Shown here piece after piece: positions 9,249 through 18,388 of a stretch of DNA of 64,000 nt. Below the pieces are notes generated by a model. That model ran no database searches. It saw nothing but the letters and a program-made list of their open reading frames with translations, and was not told the origin of the DNA. The DNA comes from Staphylococcus chromogenes (GTDB taxonomy: Bacteria > Bacillota > Bacilli > Staphylococcales > Staphylococcaceae): the NCBI RefSeq assembly GCF_029024625.1, contig NZ_CP118953.1:310001-374000 (forward strand). The letters run 5' to 3'. Position 1 is the stretch's first letter, and each line of letters opens with the position of its first letter. The position numbers were made by a program, and so were the translations under genes.

Positions 9249-10997
9249 ATGAAAAAACCCATCGAGGTATTTGGGATGGATTTAAAACAGTGGATGAAAA
9301 GCCCTGTCGCGTGGGTCGTCATGATCATACTCCTATTATTACCTGCGCTTTTTGTTTGGTATGATTTGACAGCGAATAAAGACCCTTTTCAAAATACTGA
9401 GCATATGAAAATTGGCATTGTGAATGAAGACCAAGGAACCAAAATTCAAAATAAAAAAGTTTACGTGGGGAAAGCGGTCGAACGGCAGTTAACGAGTCAG
9501 AAAAAATGGGAGTGGCACGTGCTCAACCGGCAAGCCGCTGATCATGCGTTGAAAAAAGAAAACTATGCGGCAGTTTTATACATACCTCAATCTTTTTCAA
9601 AAGATGTGACAGGCCTCATTCAAAATAAGCCGAAACAAACGACGGTGACTTATCGTGTCAATGAAAAAGTCAATGCCATGACACCTAAATTAACGGATGC
9701 CATGATGGGAGAGGCGATTAAACAAGCGGATGCTTCGTTTAATCAGACAGTCATGAAAGTGTTATTAGATGAAGCGAATCAACAAGGCCTCCAATTAGAA
9801 GATCAATTGCCTTCTTATCAAAAGATTCGTGATAGTATTGCGCTCGCCAATGAGGCGTTGCCTAAAATCGAACAGTTTAAGCAATCGGTTATCGCGCTAG
9901 ATCAACAACAAGGGGAACTTGAGCAGAACATTGCACGCCTCCAACAAGTGGATCAATATAAAAATGAAGCGATGGTCGCAAATCAACAATTGAATCAAAT
10001 CCATCAACAAAATGTGGCGACTTACGGTCCAATCTTAAGCGGACAAGCGTATGAGATCTCAGTAGCCACAGGTCAATTGAATCAGGCGTTAACGCCGCTA
10101 TTTGACCAATATGAAAATGTTCGTAACAATCTACAAAACCAACAGCCTGGGGCGCGCCAAGCTTTAAGTTCACTCGCGCAATCGTTAGAAAGGGACATTC
10201 CCTCGGTTCAAGGGGATATTGCTAAAGCGAATCAACAGTTCGAGGATTTAGATAAAGATAATACACTTGAACATATTGTAAAACTCATGCGCATCGATTT
10301 GAAAAAACAAGCAGGGGTTGCCTCAAATCCTATTCATTTAGATCGTCAAAGTGTTTATGCACCGATGTCTTTTCAAAGTGGTTTGACCCCTTTTGCCATG
10401 TCAATTGCTATTTGGTTAGGGTTAATGTTCACGACGTTATGGATCCCTGTGCGCCACCCTTATGAACCAGAGCACATACTGACCAGCACAAGAACCCATT
10501 TTTTAGGGAGATTTGGGATATTTAGTTTGATAACGTTCCTTCAACTGATAGTGATGGTGGTCACGGTGTTGTTCATCTTAAAAGTGCCGATGCAACAACC
10601 GCTGCTTTTTGTGGCAGTGAGTAGTTATACCGCGCTCATTTATTTGATTATCATCTATTCTTTTGTAGCAGTCATGGGCAAATTAGGAAAACTACTCGTT
10701 TTTCTAGGCCTGATTTTTCAATTTGTCGGTACGGGCGGACTTTTTCCTTTAGCGACTGCGCCTCATTTTGTGCAAATGATACAACCTTATTTACCTTTTA
10801 ATCACAGTTTGATGATATTTAGAGAGGCCATTGGCGGCATAGAGTACGAGGTGCTTGTCACTGAAACGGCATGGCTCGGGGGCTTTGGGCTCTGTGTCTT
10901 TTTACTCGGCATGTTGCTTTATCCTTTTAGCCAACGTCAACGCATTAAGCGATATGAAAAAGGAAAGGGCTCAAAGCTATTTGAGTCGTCACCTTGA
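9249..10997 (+). CDS. YhgE/Pip-family membrane protein
   Basis: A 582-residue membrane protein with one N-terminal membrane segment (about residues 17-37, ending in ALFVWYDLTANKDPF, a family hallmark). A large extracytoplasmic domain (about 40-370) with helical Gln-rich stretches follows, then five or six C-terminal membrane segments (about 380-570) resembling the ABC-2 permease fold. This is the layout of YhgE and phage infection protein (Pip) homologues. There is no EsaA-type secretion locus next to it. Function in staphylococci is not established. A DUF2200 gene follows after about 50 bases. Confidence 0.85.
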   Translation: MKKPIEVFGMDLKQWMKSPVAWVVMIILLLLPALFVWYDLTANKDPFQNTEHMKIGIVNEDQGTKIQNKKVYVGKAVERQLTSQKKWEWHVLNRQAADHALKKENYAAVLYIPQSFSKDVTGLIQNKPKQTTVTYRVNEKVNAMTPKLTDAMMGEAIKQADASFNQTVMKVLLDEANQQGLQLEDQLPSYQKIRDSIALANEALPKIEQFKQSVIALDQQQGELEQNIARLQQVDQYKNEAMVANQQLNQIHQQNVATYGPILSGQAYEISVATGQLNQALTPLFDQYENVRNNLQNQQPGARQALSSLAQSLERDIPSVQGDIAKANQQFEDLDKDNTLEHIVKLMRIDLKKQAGVASNPIHLDRQSVYAPMSFQSGLTPFAMSIAIWLGLMFTTLWIPVRHPYEPEHILTSTRTHFLGRFGIFSLITFLQLIVMVVTVLFILKVPMQQPLLFVAVSSYTALIYLIIIYSFVAVMGKLGKLLVFLGLIFQFVGTGGLFPLATAPHFVQMIQPYLPFNHSLMIFREAIGGIEYEVLVTETAWLGGFGLCVFLLGMLLYPFSQRQRIKRYEKGKGSKLFESSP

Positions 10998-11049
10998 TAT
11001 GATACATTGGGCATAACAAAGCTACATGAGTCTATGAGGAGGAACTGCG

Positions 11050-11397
11050 ATGTCTCAAAAAATTTACAATATGAAAGTGAGTGGGGTTTATCCACATTAC
11101 ATTACAAAAGCTGAGAAAAAAGGGCGCACGAAAGAAGAAGTCGATGAAATCATGCGTTGGCATACGGGATATTCACAAACAGAACTCGAATCACAATTGA
11201 AGAAAGAAGTCTCATTTGAAACATTTTTTAATGAGGCGCCGCAACTTAATCCTGATCGAAAAAAAATGACAGGCGTGATTTGTGGCATTCGTGTAGAAGA
11301 TATTGAAGATCCTATTGTGCAAGAAGTGCGCTATTTGGATAAAATGATTGACGAATTAGCCAAAGGGAAGGCGCTCAATAAAATATTCAGAGCTTAG
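11050..11397 (+). CDS. DUF2200 family protein
   Basis: A 115-residue soluble protein starting at ATG after GAGGAGG. Conserved-looking blocks are [27 protein letters not shown], and the C-terminal [28 protein letters not shown], which match what I recall of DUF2200. No enzymatic role is known. It may be co-transcribed with the YhgE-like gene upstream and ends at a strong terminator shared with the convergent Pro/Gln-rich gene. Confidence 0.8.
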   Translation: MSQKIYNMKVSGVYPHYITKAEKKGRTKEEVDEIMRWHTGYSQTELESQLKKEVSFETFFNEAPQLNPDRKKMTGVICGIRVEDIEDPIVQEVRYLDKMIDELAKGKALNKIFRA

Positions 11398-11449
11398 TGC
11401 GCACAATACGACATTGCGCAATCACAACACCTAAAATTTAATAATAAAA

Positions 11450-11495
11450 TCGCCCTCAAAGTTGATCTTTCTGTAAACTTTGAGGGCGATTTTTT
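11450..11495. terminator. Bidirectional terminator
   Basis: CGCCCTCAAAGTT pairs with AACTTTGAGGGCG, bounded by A and T runs, between convergent genes. Confidence 0.9.
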
Positions 11496-11520
11496 ATCAT
11501 GCTGTTTTCCAAAAAAGTCG

Positions 11521-12045
11521 TTAGGATTGTGTTGAGTTTGTATTGTTTTTAGGTTGTGCCGGTTGTGTTGATGGTTTTTGTGCTGGCTGTGTAGAATTCG
11601 CAGGTTGTGTCGTTGGATTGGGTTGTTGTTTTGGTTGTTCTGCAGTCGCAGGAGAGGACGCGGGTTCTGTTGTTCTTGGAGGTGATGCCGGTTCAGCTGT
11701 CGAAGGACGTTCATTCTTCTTCTCCTCAGACTTTGGTTTTTGTTCTGTTGATGGTGTTTTCGGTTTGCTTGGTGCTTCTGTGGAACGTGGTGCAGGGGCT
11801 ACGGGTTGTTGCCCAGTTTGCTGGTTTTCTTGTGTCGGTTGTTCGTAATATTGTTCTGAAGTTGCAGCTTCCTGAGTTGCTTCTTCAGTGGATTTTTTCT
11901 TTTGGGGTTTATCTTTTTTCTTTTGTTGCTCTTGTTGATCGGAACGCTCATCCGTTAGTGGGTTATGTGTAACGGCTTTTATTGAAACGGCGATGAGCGC
12001 AATCACTAGAAGCAATAAAACAATGATAGAAATGATTTTTTTCAT
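11521..12045 (-). CDS. Membrane-anchored Pro/Gln/Thr-rich protein
   Basis: A 174-residue protein beginning MKKIISIIVLLLLVIAL, a single N-terminal membrane anchor without a clear cleavage site. The rest is low complexity: a Lys-rich segment (about 40-55), then repetitive Pro, Gln, Thr, Ser and Glu to the end, which suggests a disordered tail spanning the cell wall. The start is chosen at ATG 12045, which follows AAGGAGGCC. No domain is recognised. The high-copy CAA/CCA codon repeats make antisense frames open and spurious. Confidence 0.65.
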   Translation of the reverse strand: MKKIISIIVLLLLVIALIAVSIKAVTHNPLTDERSDQQEQQKKKDKPQKKKSTEEATQEAATSEQYYEQPTQENQQTGQQPVAPAPRSTEAPSKPKTPSTEQKPKSEEKKNERPSTAEPASPPRTTEPASSPATAEQPKQQPNPTTQPANSTQPAQKPSTQPAQPKNNTNSTQS

Positions 12046-12255
12046 TTTCTCGGGGGCCTCCTTGAACATGCCTAGTAAATAGTATTAGTATAGCGAATAA
12101 TACCCGAAATGGTAAGACATTAATCGCGTTTGTTAATATAAAAAATTTAGACATATTAATCTATTTTTAAGTGTTGAAAAATGAGATTGTCTATACAAAA
12201 AGGAGCCTCATAACGAGACCCCAGTAAGTCATTCATTAGAATGAATGATACGATC

Positions 12256-12474
12256 CTATTTCAAGGATCCGAATTGCATATATAATGCAATCGCTCGCTT
12301 GAGGTCGGCATAATTCAAGTGATCATACCGCTGAGCATCACGAAAGCACGCTAAAATCTCATCAGACGTTGTTAGTCCTTTTGGGAACTCAGCGTGTGCA
12401 TAAATATGCCGTGCCAAATCACCTAAGGGCGTATCATCATCTAAGAAATCTTGCATGTAATCATAAAAGCTCAA
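12256..12474 (-). CDS. YozE/UPF0346-like protein
   Basis: A small soluble protein, 72 residues from the TTG at 12474, which follows GAGGTG at good spacing. An upstream GTG (12483) would overlap that site. The pattern SFYDYMQDFLDDDTPLGDLA ... FPK ... YDHLNYADL matches the YozE/SAM-like family of about 70 residues. Function is unknown. It is monocistronic. Confidence 0.7.
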   Translation of the reverse strand: MSFYDYMQDFLDDDTPLGDLARHIYAHAEFPKGLTTSDEILACFRDAQRYDHLNYADLKRAIALYMQFGSLK

Positions 12475-12693
12475 ATAATTCACCTCATTTACGAGCCAAC
12501 ATATATTATACCACATTCATATCCAATTGAATCAAAAATGTGATATTGTCTCATTTTTCTGTGCATTTCAACAAAAGCGATTAAATGCGTTTTGAAATAA
12601 TTTTTTCAGTAACTTTTATGAATAAGGCCTACATTATTGAAAGGAAATGTTAAAATAATATGTAATACGCATATAAAAGTGAGGGGATTAACT

Positions 12694-13416
12694 GTGATTG
12701 AAGCAAGTGAAATTTTAGATAAAATGAAAAACCAAAAAATCAATTACGATAAAGTGTTACGTAAAATGATTCAACATTGGGAGCGTGAAGGGGAACGTCC
12801 TCGTATTTTACTCCATAGCTGTTGTGCGCCTTGTAGTACTTATACGCTCGAGTTTTTAACGGAATATGCAGATATTGCCATTTATTTTGCGAATCCTAAC
12901 ATACATCCTAAAAATGAATACTTGCGTCGTGCAAAAGTTCAAGAACAATTTGTCGAAGATTTTAATCAACGCACAGGGGCAAATGTGAAATATATTGAAG
13001 CGCCGTACAAACCTCATGAATTTATGAAAATGGCGAAAGACAAAGGTCTGACTGATGCACCTGAAGGAGGTGCCAGATGTTCAGCGTGTTTTGAAATGCG
13101 TCTTGATATGGTCGCACAAGCGGCAGTCGAAATGGGCTATGACTACTTCGGAAGTGCGATTACGTTATCACCTAAGAAAAATGCGCAATTAATTAATGGC
13201 ATTGGCCTTGAAGTACAACAATTATACGATGTCATGTATTTGCCAAGTGATTTCAAAAAAAATAAAGGTTATGAACGTTCGATTACGATGTGTCAAGAAT
13301 ACGACATCTTTCGTCAATGTTACTGTGGCTGTGTATTTGCTGCTCAGCAACAAGGTATTGATTTTAAAACCATCAATCAACAAGCCAAATTATTTTTAGA
13401 AAAAAGCCAATCTTGA
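12694..13416 (+). CDS. queH: Epoxyqueuosine reductase QueH
   Basis: A 240-residue soluble iron-sulfur enzyme of the DUF208/QueH family. It performs the last step of queuosine biosynthesis, reducing epoxyqueuosine in tRNA. Visible cysteine motifs are HSCCAPCS (about residues 36-43), CSAC (about 130) and CYCGC near the C terminus, as expected for the metal-binding sites. The start is taken at GTG 12694 after GAGGGG, giving the usual family length; an upstream frame start would add 19 unlikely residues. It is monocistronic, with a weak hairpin after the gene (13427-13455). Confidence 0.88.
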   Translation: MIEASEILDKMKNQKINYDKVLRKMIQHWEREGERPRILLHSCCAPCSTYTLEFLTEYADIAIYFANPNIHPKNEYLRRAKVQEQFVEDFNQRTGANVKYIEAPYKPHEFMKMAKDKGLTDAPEGGARCSACFEMRLDMVAQAAVEMGYDYFGSAITLSPKKNAQLINGIGLEVQQLYDVMYLPSDFKKNKGYERSITMCQEYDIFRQCYCGCVFAAQQQGIDFKTINQQAKLFLEKSQS

Positions 13417-13483
13417 TGTTGAAGATTTTCCCTGTGTTATAAAAAGGGAATTTATTTGATTTTAATATTATTGTGATATAATA

Positions 13484-13537
13484 TTCATTACGTATTTATT
13501 CCTTTCTTCGATTTAAAATGAGAAGAGACGTAATGAA
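13484..13537. promoter_or_regulatory. Inverted repeat in the nikA leader
   Basis: TTCATTACGT (13484-13493) and ACGTAATGAA (13528-13537) are perfect 10-base complements. The left arm follows a TATAAT at 13477-13482 and the right arm abuts the AAGAAGG ribosome site of the nikA-like gene. It could be an operator pair or an RNA hairpin controlling translation. Confidence 0.5.
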
Positions 13538-13551
13538 AGAAGGCCTAACTT

Positions 13552-15039
13552 ATGAAATTCAAACATTCGTTTTTGATCGCATGTCTCTGTCCTGTTTTAC
13601 TCGCGGGATGTGGCATGCATTCAAAAGCGGAAGATGACATATTAGATGTTGAACTTCCTCTTAAAACTACTAATATCGCGCCTTATGAGACAGATGATAC
13701 TGTTAAAATGGGAGCGACAGAAACACTTTTTAAAGTTTCAAATGACGGTAAAGTCACGCCGCATTTAGTTAAAGATTACCAACAAGTGACACCTCAAACC
13801 TTAAAGCTCACCCTTAAATCCAATATTCATTTTCAAAATGGCAAACTGTTAACAGGAGAAAAAGTGAAACAAAGTCTCGAGTATGCGTTATCGCACGGGG
13901 ATTTACTCAAGTCGACCTTACCGATTCAGCATATTGAGGCGCATGGACAATCGGTCACGTTGACGACAAAAGAACCTTATCCGGAATTAACGTCGGAGTT
14001 GGCGAGTCCTTTTGCGGCTATTTTTGATACGAAGGCAGAGGAAAAAGTCACTGATCATCCTATTGGCACAGGCCCTTATGAAGTTAAAAAATATCAGCCG
14101 TCACAAGGCATCACGTTACAACCTTATTCTGACTATTGGAATGGTCATCCGAGATTAAAGGGGATTCGTGTGACGTACCAAGAAGATGGTTTAACACGTG
14201 TGAATCATTTAGAAGCGGGAGCAGCGGATGTGATTACAGATGTGCCTGTGACGCACGTTGAACGACTTGAAGCTAATGCTGAAACACACGTCCAACATGT
14301 CAATGGTTATCGCACACAAATGCTCTTGTACAATCATGATAGTGTTAAAATGACGCCATCCGTTAGAGCGGCATTGGATAATGTAATTAATCGAGAAGGC
14401 ATTGTAGATGCGATTTCTAAAGGCTATGCGACACCTGCCAGTGGTCCGTTTAATACGGAACTCAAATTTTTGAAAGAGACACCGGTCCATAAGCAAAATC
14501 TTGCGAAGGCACGGCATTTAATGGAAAAGGCAGGCTACAACGCTGACCATCCTTTAAAGCTAACCGTCGCTTCTTATGATGGCCGACCTGAACTGCCTAA
14601 AATCGCTCAAGTGATACAATCAGATGCGGAAAAAGCGCATATTGATATTGATATTCGTAACGTCGAAGATATTGAAGGATTCCTTGCGAATAGAAAACAA
14701 TGGGACGCCTCGTTATATAGTATCGGCACGTTTCCGCGCGGCGATTCAGGTTACTTTTTTAACCAAGCCTACTTAAAGCAAGGGGGCATTAATAAAGGGG
14801 ATTATGATAATCCTAAAATTAAGGCATTGATTGAAAAACTCAATCATACGGTGGGGGAAAAAGCGCGTCATGAACTCACGAATGACATTATTCAACAATC
14901 TCAACCGACCCTTCCGAATAGTTATATTTCCTATAACGAAACGATTCACGCCACACAATCACGTGTGAAACATCTTGAGACGACACCGAGTGATATTTAT
15001 CTTATTGACGAAAAGGTAGCGATAACAGATGGGCATTAA
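13552..15039 (+). CDS. nikA: Nickel/peptide ABC transporter substrate-binding lipoprotein
   Basis: A 495-residue SBP_bac_5 family lipoprotein. The signal peptide ends in the lipobox LLAGC (Cys about residue 20). Family features follow: GTGPYEVKKYQPSQG, YWNGHPRLKGI and the repeat-like C-terminal lobe. It would bind a nickel complex or oligopeptide outside the cell and deliver it to the adjacent permeases. It is the first gene of a five-gene operon whose downstream frames overlap. Nickel is suggested by general similarity to Nik/Opp5A systems and by urease elsewhere in the window; peptides remain possible. Confidence 0.75.
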   Translation: MKFKHSFLIACLCPVLLAGCGMHSKAEDDILDVELPLKTTNIAPYETDDTVKMGATETLFKVSNDGKVTPHLVKDYQQVTPQTLKLTLKSNIHFQNGKLLTGEKVKQSLEYALSHGDLLKSTLPIQHIEAHGQSVTLTTKEPYPELTSELASPFAAIFDTKAEEKVTDHPIGTGPYEVKKYQPSQGITLQPYSDYWNGHPRLKGIRVTYQEDGLTRVNHLEAGAADVITDVPVTHVERLEANAETHVQHVNGYRTQMLLYNHDSVKMTPSVRAALDNVINREGIVDAISKGYATPASGPFNTELKFLKETPVHKQNLAKARHLMEKAGYNADHPLKLTVASYDGRPELPKIAQVIQSDAEKAHIDIDIRNVEDIEGFLANRKQWDASLYSIGTFPRGDSGYFFNQAYLKQGGINKGDYDNPKIKALIEKLNHTVGEKARHELTNDIIQQSQPTLPNSYISYNETIHATQSRVKHLETTPSDIYLIDEKVAITDGH

Positions 15040-16015
15040 AACATTATTGAGAAGGTTCATTCAACTCATCATCCTATTATGGGTGCTTTCGACCATTACA
15101 TTTATATTAATGAAATTAACGCCAGGGGACCCTATCAGTCAGCAGCTCTATGCGAGTGAGGCAAATGTGTCTCAGGCGCAACTTGAAGCGGCCAAAACAG
15201 CCCATGGCTTAAATCAGTCTTTAATCGAACAGTATGGCGCTTGGCTAGGACATATTGTTCGCCTCGATTTTGGTGAAAGTTATCAGACGGGGGGACAAGT
15301 GCTTAAAGCCATTGGCTATTATGCACCGCCGACATTCATCATCTCAGGGCTGACAGTGCTCGTGGTGCTTTGTGTCGCCCTCCCCTTAGGAATCTATGCG
15401 GCATGGCACCATCAACGCACGTTAGACTATACGATTCGTATTGGCACGTCGATTGCGGTCAGTCTGCCTTCCTTTTTCTTAGCTGTGATTTTAATTTATG
15501 TATTCGCCATTCAACTGCACTGGTTGCCGATTGCAGGCTTTTCAACACCGCTTCATTTGATTTTGCCTGTCATCGCTTTAAGTGTTAGTATGTGCGCCTA
15601 TTATGTCAGATTGGTGCGTGCCACACTGTTGGAACTTTATCAAACAAGAGAAGTGGAAATGGCGCGTTTAAGAGGCTTATCAGAACGCTACATATTGAAA
15701 CATATCTTACTTAAGCCAATGATGATTCCAGTAGTGACGATGTTGGCACTCTCAATGGGAAGTCTGCTTGGAGGAACCGTCGTCATTGAAAATCTATTTA
15801 GCATTCCAGGTCTTGGCCAATTTTTAGTCGATAGTATTCGTGCACGGGATTATCCGGTGATTCAAGGGATAGTGCTATTGCTCGGTTTTGTCGTTGTGGT
15901 CTCAAATGCGATTGGAGATTTGATTGTCATGCAATTAGACCCGAAAAGACGTTTAACGCACCGTGATTTAAATGAAAATGCGATTCAACTTGAAAGTGAG
16001 GGAACGATGAAATGA
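15029..16015 (+). CDS. nikB: ABC transporter permease (NikB/DppB type)
   Basis: A 328-residue inner-membrane permease with six membrane segments. The family signature LTPGDP follows the first segment, and the cytoplasmic coupling loop EVEMARLRGLSERYILKHILLKP is present. The gene overlaps the end of the binding-protein gene by 11 bases and its stop overlaps the start of the next permease (ATGA), indicating translational coupling. Confidence 0.82.
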   Translation: MGIKTLLRRFIQLIILLWVLSTITFILMKLTPGDPISQQLYASEANVSQAQLEAAKTAHGLNQSLIEQYGAWLGHIVRLDFGESYQTGGQVLKAIGYYAPPTFIISGLTVLVVLCVALPLGIYAAWHHQRTLDYTIRIGTSIAVSLPSFFLAVILIYVFAIQLHWLPIAGFSTPLHLILPVIALSVSMCAYYVRLVRATLLELYQTREVEMARLRGLSERYILKHILLKPMMIPVVTMLALSMGSLLGGTVVIENLFSIPGLGQFLVDSIRARDYPVIQGIVLLLGFVVVVSNAIGDLIVMQLDPKRRLTHRDLNENAIQLESEGTMK

Positions 16016-16815
16016 TTTATCGCTTACCAAAAATGGTTTGGGTGCTCGTTGCATATATTGGACTTATCGTGATTGCCCAATTCTTTATCGTTCCTGAAAC
16101 CGCCTATAACGTGAATCTTAATCATATTTTTGAACCGATGAGTCCTACGCATTGGCTTGGAACAGACGATTACGGTCGTGATTTGTGGACGCGGTTAATC
16201 GTAGGGGCACGTGAAACTCTACTCGTCAGCTTGTTTACGCTCATTGTCAGTGTATTAATTGGTGTCCCATTAGGTTTGCTATCAGGCTATATTGGTGGGA
16301 AAGTCGACAGCGTCTTGATGCGCGTCGTGGACATAGGCCTCGGGATTCCAGAATTTGTCTTAATGATTGCGATGGCTAGCTTTTTATCGCCGAATATATG
16401 GAATTTAGTGCTTGCGATGGCACTCTTACGTTGGATGACCTACACACGCCTGACACGTCAAATTGTCGCTGGGATTAAATCAGAACACTATATTCAAATG
16501 GCGCAACTGTTTCATGTCCCAACTTGGAAAATTTTAATAAAACACATGTTGCCCCATATTGTGCCCTCAGTACTTGTTGTGGCTACGGTCGATTTTGGGA
16601 AAATTATGCTTTATATTGCGGCTTTATCTTTCCTCGGACTCGGCGCGCAACCGCCTACACCTGAGTGGGGCGCAATGTTGAATGCAGGCCGAGATTATAT
16701 GACTTCTGAACCGCAGATGATATTAGCACCCGCCATTTTAATTACACTCACGATACTCATCTTCCAACTTACGGGAGATGCATTAAGAGACTTTTTTGCA
16801 AAGGAGGGGCGTTAA
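16012..16815 (+). CDS. nikC: ABC transporter permease (NikC/DppC type)
   Basis: A 267-residue permease with about six membrane segments. HWLGTDDYGRDLWTRLIVGAR is the conserved DppC-type N-terminal signature, and the coupling loop lies around YIQMAQLFHVPTWKILIKHMLP. It pairs with the NikB-like permease to form the transmembrane channel. The ATPase gene starts two bases after its stop. Confidence 0.82.
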   Translation: MIYRLPKMVWVLVAYIGLIVIAQFFIVPETAYNVNLNHIFEPMSPTHWLGTDDYGRDLWTRLIVGARETLLVSLFTLIVSVLIGVPLGLLSGYIGGKVDSVLMRVVDIGLGIPEFVLMIAMASFLSPNIWNLVLAMALLRWMTYTRLTRQIVAGIKSEHYIQMAQLFHVPTWKILIKHMLPHIVPSVLVVATVDFGKIMLYIAALSFLGLGAQPPTPEWGAMLNAGRDYMTSEPQMILAPAILITLTILIFQLTGDALRDFFAKEGR

Positions 16816-16816
16816 A

Positions 16817-17587
16817 GTGACAGAAATACAATTAGAAGTTGAAAAGCTTAGCGTCTCGACGCCCGCACAAACGTTATTGTACGACATCGATTTAGCATTG
16901 ATGCACCGTCACGTAACAGCATTAATTGGGCCGAGTGGTTCGGGAAAAACATTACTGAGTAAAGCGCTCCTCAAACAACTCCCGCACACAATGACGATGG
17001 CGTGTGACACGTTGCGCTACAAAGGTGAAAGCGTGACAGAGATGAAAACGTTACTCGGTAAACGTATTGGCTATATGAGTCAAGACTACATGCACAGTTT
17101 TAATGAACACACATCCCTTGAGAAACAGCTCTTACAAATATACCGTTATCATTATGACGTAACGCAAGAAGAAGCGCATGCACGTATTCAACAAGCCTTA
17201 GGGTGGGTTGGACTAGAGGATTTAGATTTAAAACAGCGCTATCGTTTCATGTTGTCAGGTGGACAGTTACAACGCTTAGTCATTGCCAGTGTGATGATGC
17301 TAGAACCAGACGTAATTATTGCGGATGAACCCACAGCGTCCCTTGATGTCGTGAACGGTGCGCACATTATTCAATTGTTGAAGCACCTTGTAGATGCTCA
17401 TGACGTGACTTTATGTATCATTACGCATGATTTATCACATGTAGCACGCATTTGCGATGAGGTCTATGTGATGGACCAAGGAAAAATAGTTGCGTCAGGT
17501 CCCTTTCACGAATTTGACGCACATCATCCACATCCGATGGTGGCACAGCTCTTTCAACAACGTCGCAGATTAGGAGGTTTACAATGA
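16817..17587 (+). CDS. nikD: ABC transporter ATPase (NikD type)
   Basis: A 256-residue ATPase. Walker A is GPSGSGKT (about residues 36-43), the signature is LSGGQLQRL, Walker B is DVIIADEPT and the switch is THD. The start is GTG 16817 after AAGGAGGGG. Its stop overlaps the next ATPase start by four bases. It powers import together with the second ATPase. Confidence 0.83.
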   Translation: MTEIQLEVEKLSVSTPAQTLLYDIDLALMHRHVTALIGPSGSGKTLLSKALLKQLPHTMTMACDTLRYKGESVTEMKTLLGKRIGYMSQDYMHSFNEHTSLEKQLLQIYRYHYDVTQEEAHARIQQALGWVGLEDLDLKQRYRFMLSGGQLQRLVIASVMMLEPDVIIADEPTASLDVVNGAHIIQLLKHLVDAHDVTLCIITHDLSHVARICDEVYVMDQGKIVASGPFHEFDAHHPHPMVAQLFQQRRRLGGLQ

Positions 17588-18273
17588 TACAATTGGAAAA
17601 TGTTTCAGTGGGTCAAGCGCATGACTGGCGCTTGCATCAAATTGACCTCACGATAAAAGATGGCGAGAAAGTGGGCATTATTGGGCTCAGTGGATCAGGA
17701 AAAACAACACTCGGAGAAGTATTAGTTGGCCTCAGACACCCTAGTAAAGGGAAAGTGCAGAATGATTTTCAAATACGTTTACCCATTTTTCAACATGCCA
17801 ATCAAGCGTTTAACCCGAAACAAACACTAGGCGATGCACTAAAAGAAACACTTCATTTGCGACCTGAAGCTAAAACCTATTTGCAAGCCCGTTGTGATAG
17901 ATATGTTCAAGCGTTTGGACTAAGTACAGAGTTATACGAACGTTATCCACGAGAAGTCAGCGGGGGACAATTACAGCGCTTAAACGTCATTCGGACACTC
18001 ATGGTAGAACCAGACATGACCGTTTGTGATGAAATAACCTCTAATGTCGACGTTTTAGTAGAGCATGAAATGGTGCAACAATTGAACCAATATCATGCGG
18101 AAACAGGAAAAACACTTGTGATGATTTCTCATGATATTGCCTTTTTATCACAATGTGTGGACCGTTTTATTGTGCTTGAAGACGGAGAATGTGTCGACGA
18201 TTTCTTGAAAGAAGAAATGTTTGAGCCTGAACGTCGTATTGCGACACAACGACTCATCGAAGTTTATCAATAA
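17584..18273 (+). CDS. nikE: ABC transporter ATPase (NikE type)
   Basis: A 229-residue ATPase. Walker A is GLSGSGKT, the signature is VSGGQLQRL, Walker B is DMTVCDEIT (Glu retained) and the switch is SHD. It is shorter than OppF proteins, lacking a long C-terminal extension, as in nickel-type systems. It is the last gene of the operon, followed by a terminator near 18357. Confidence 0.82.
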   Translation: MIQLENVSVGQAHDWRLHQIDLTIKDGEKVGIIGLSGSGKTTLGEVLVGLRHPSKGKVQNDFQIRLPIFQHANQAFNPKQTLGDALKETLHLRPEAKTYLQARCDRYVQAFGLSTELYERYPREVSGGQLQRLNVIRTLMVEPDMTVCDEITSNVDVLVEHEMVQQLNQYHAETGKTLVMISHDIAFLSQCVDRFIVLEDGECVDDFLKEEMFEPERRIATQRLIEVYQ

Positions 18274-18356
18274 ATTGAGAGTCACTTTAAAACAAAGGAG
18301 AGCAATCTAAAAAAGACAAAGCCTCCTTTTACAAGAAAGATTTGTCTACAATTTGA

Positions 18357-18388
18357 AAACAGGAGAGCCTAGGCCCTCCTGTTTTTTA
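18357..18388. terminator. Bidirectional terminator
   Basis: AAAACAGGAG and CTCCTGTTTT flank a short loop with a T-run. It separates the nik-like operon from the convergent transferase gene. Confidence 0.88.

Noticed and set aside
9889..10173. Minus-strand frame inside the YhgE-like gene
   Set aside because: Shadow of a real gene in another frame.
11543..11972. Two overlapping plus-strand frames rich in Cys, Gly and Val
   Set aside because: They are antisense to the low-complexity Pro/Gln/Thr-rich gene; the composition is a by-product of its codon repeats.
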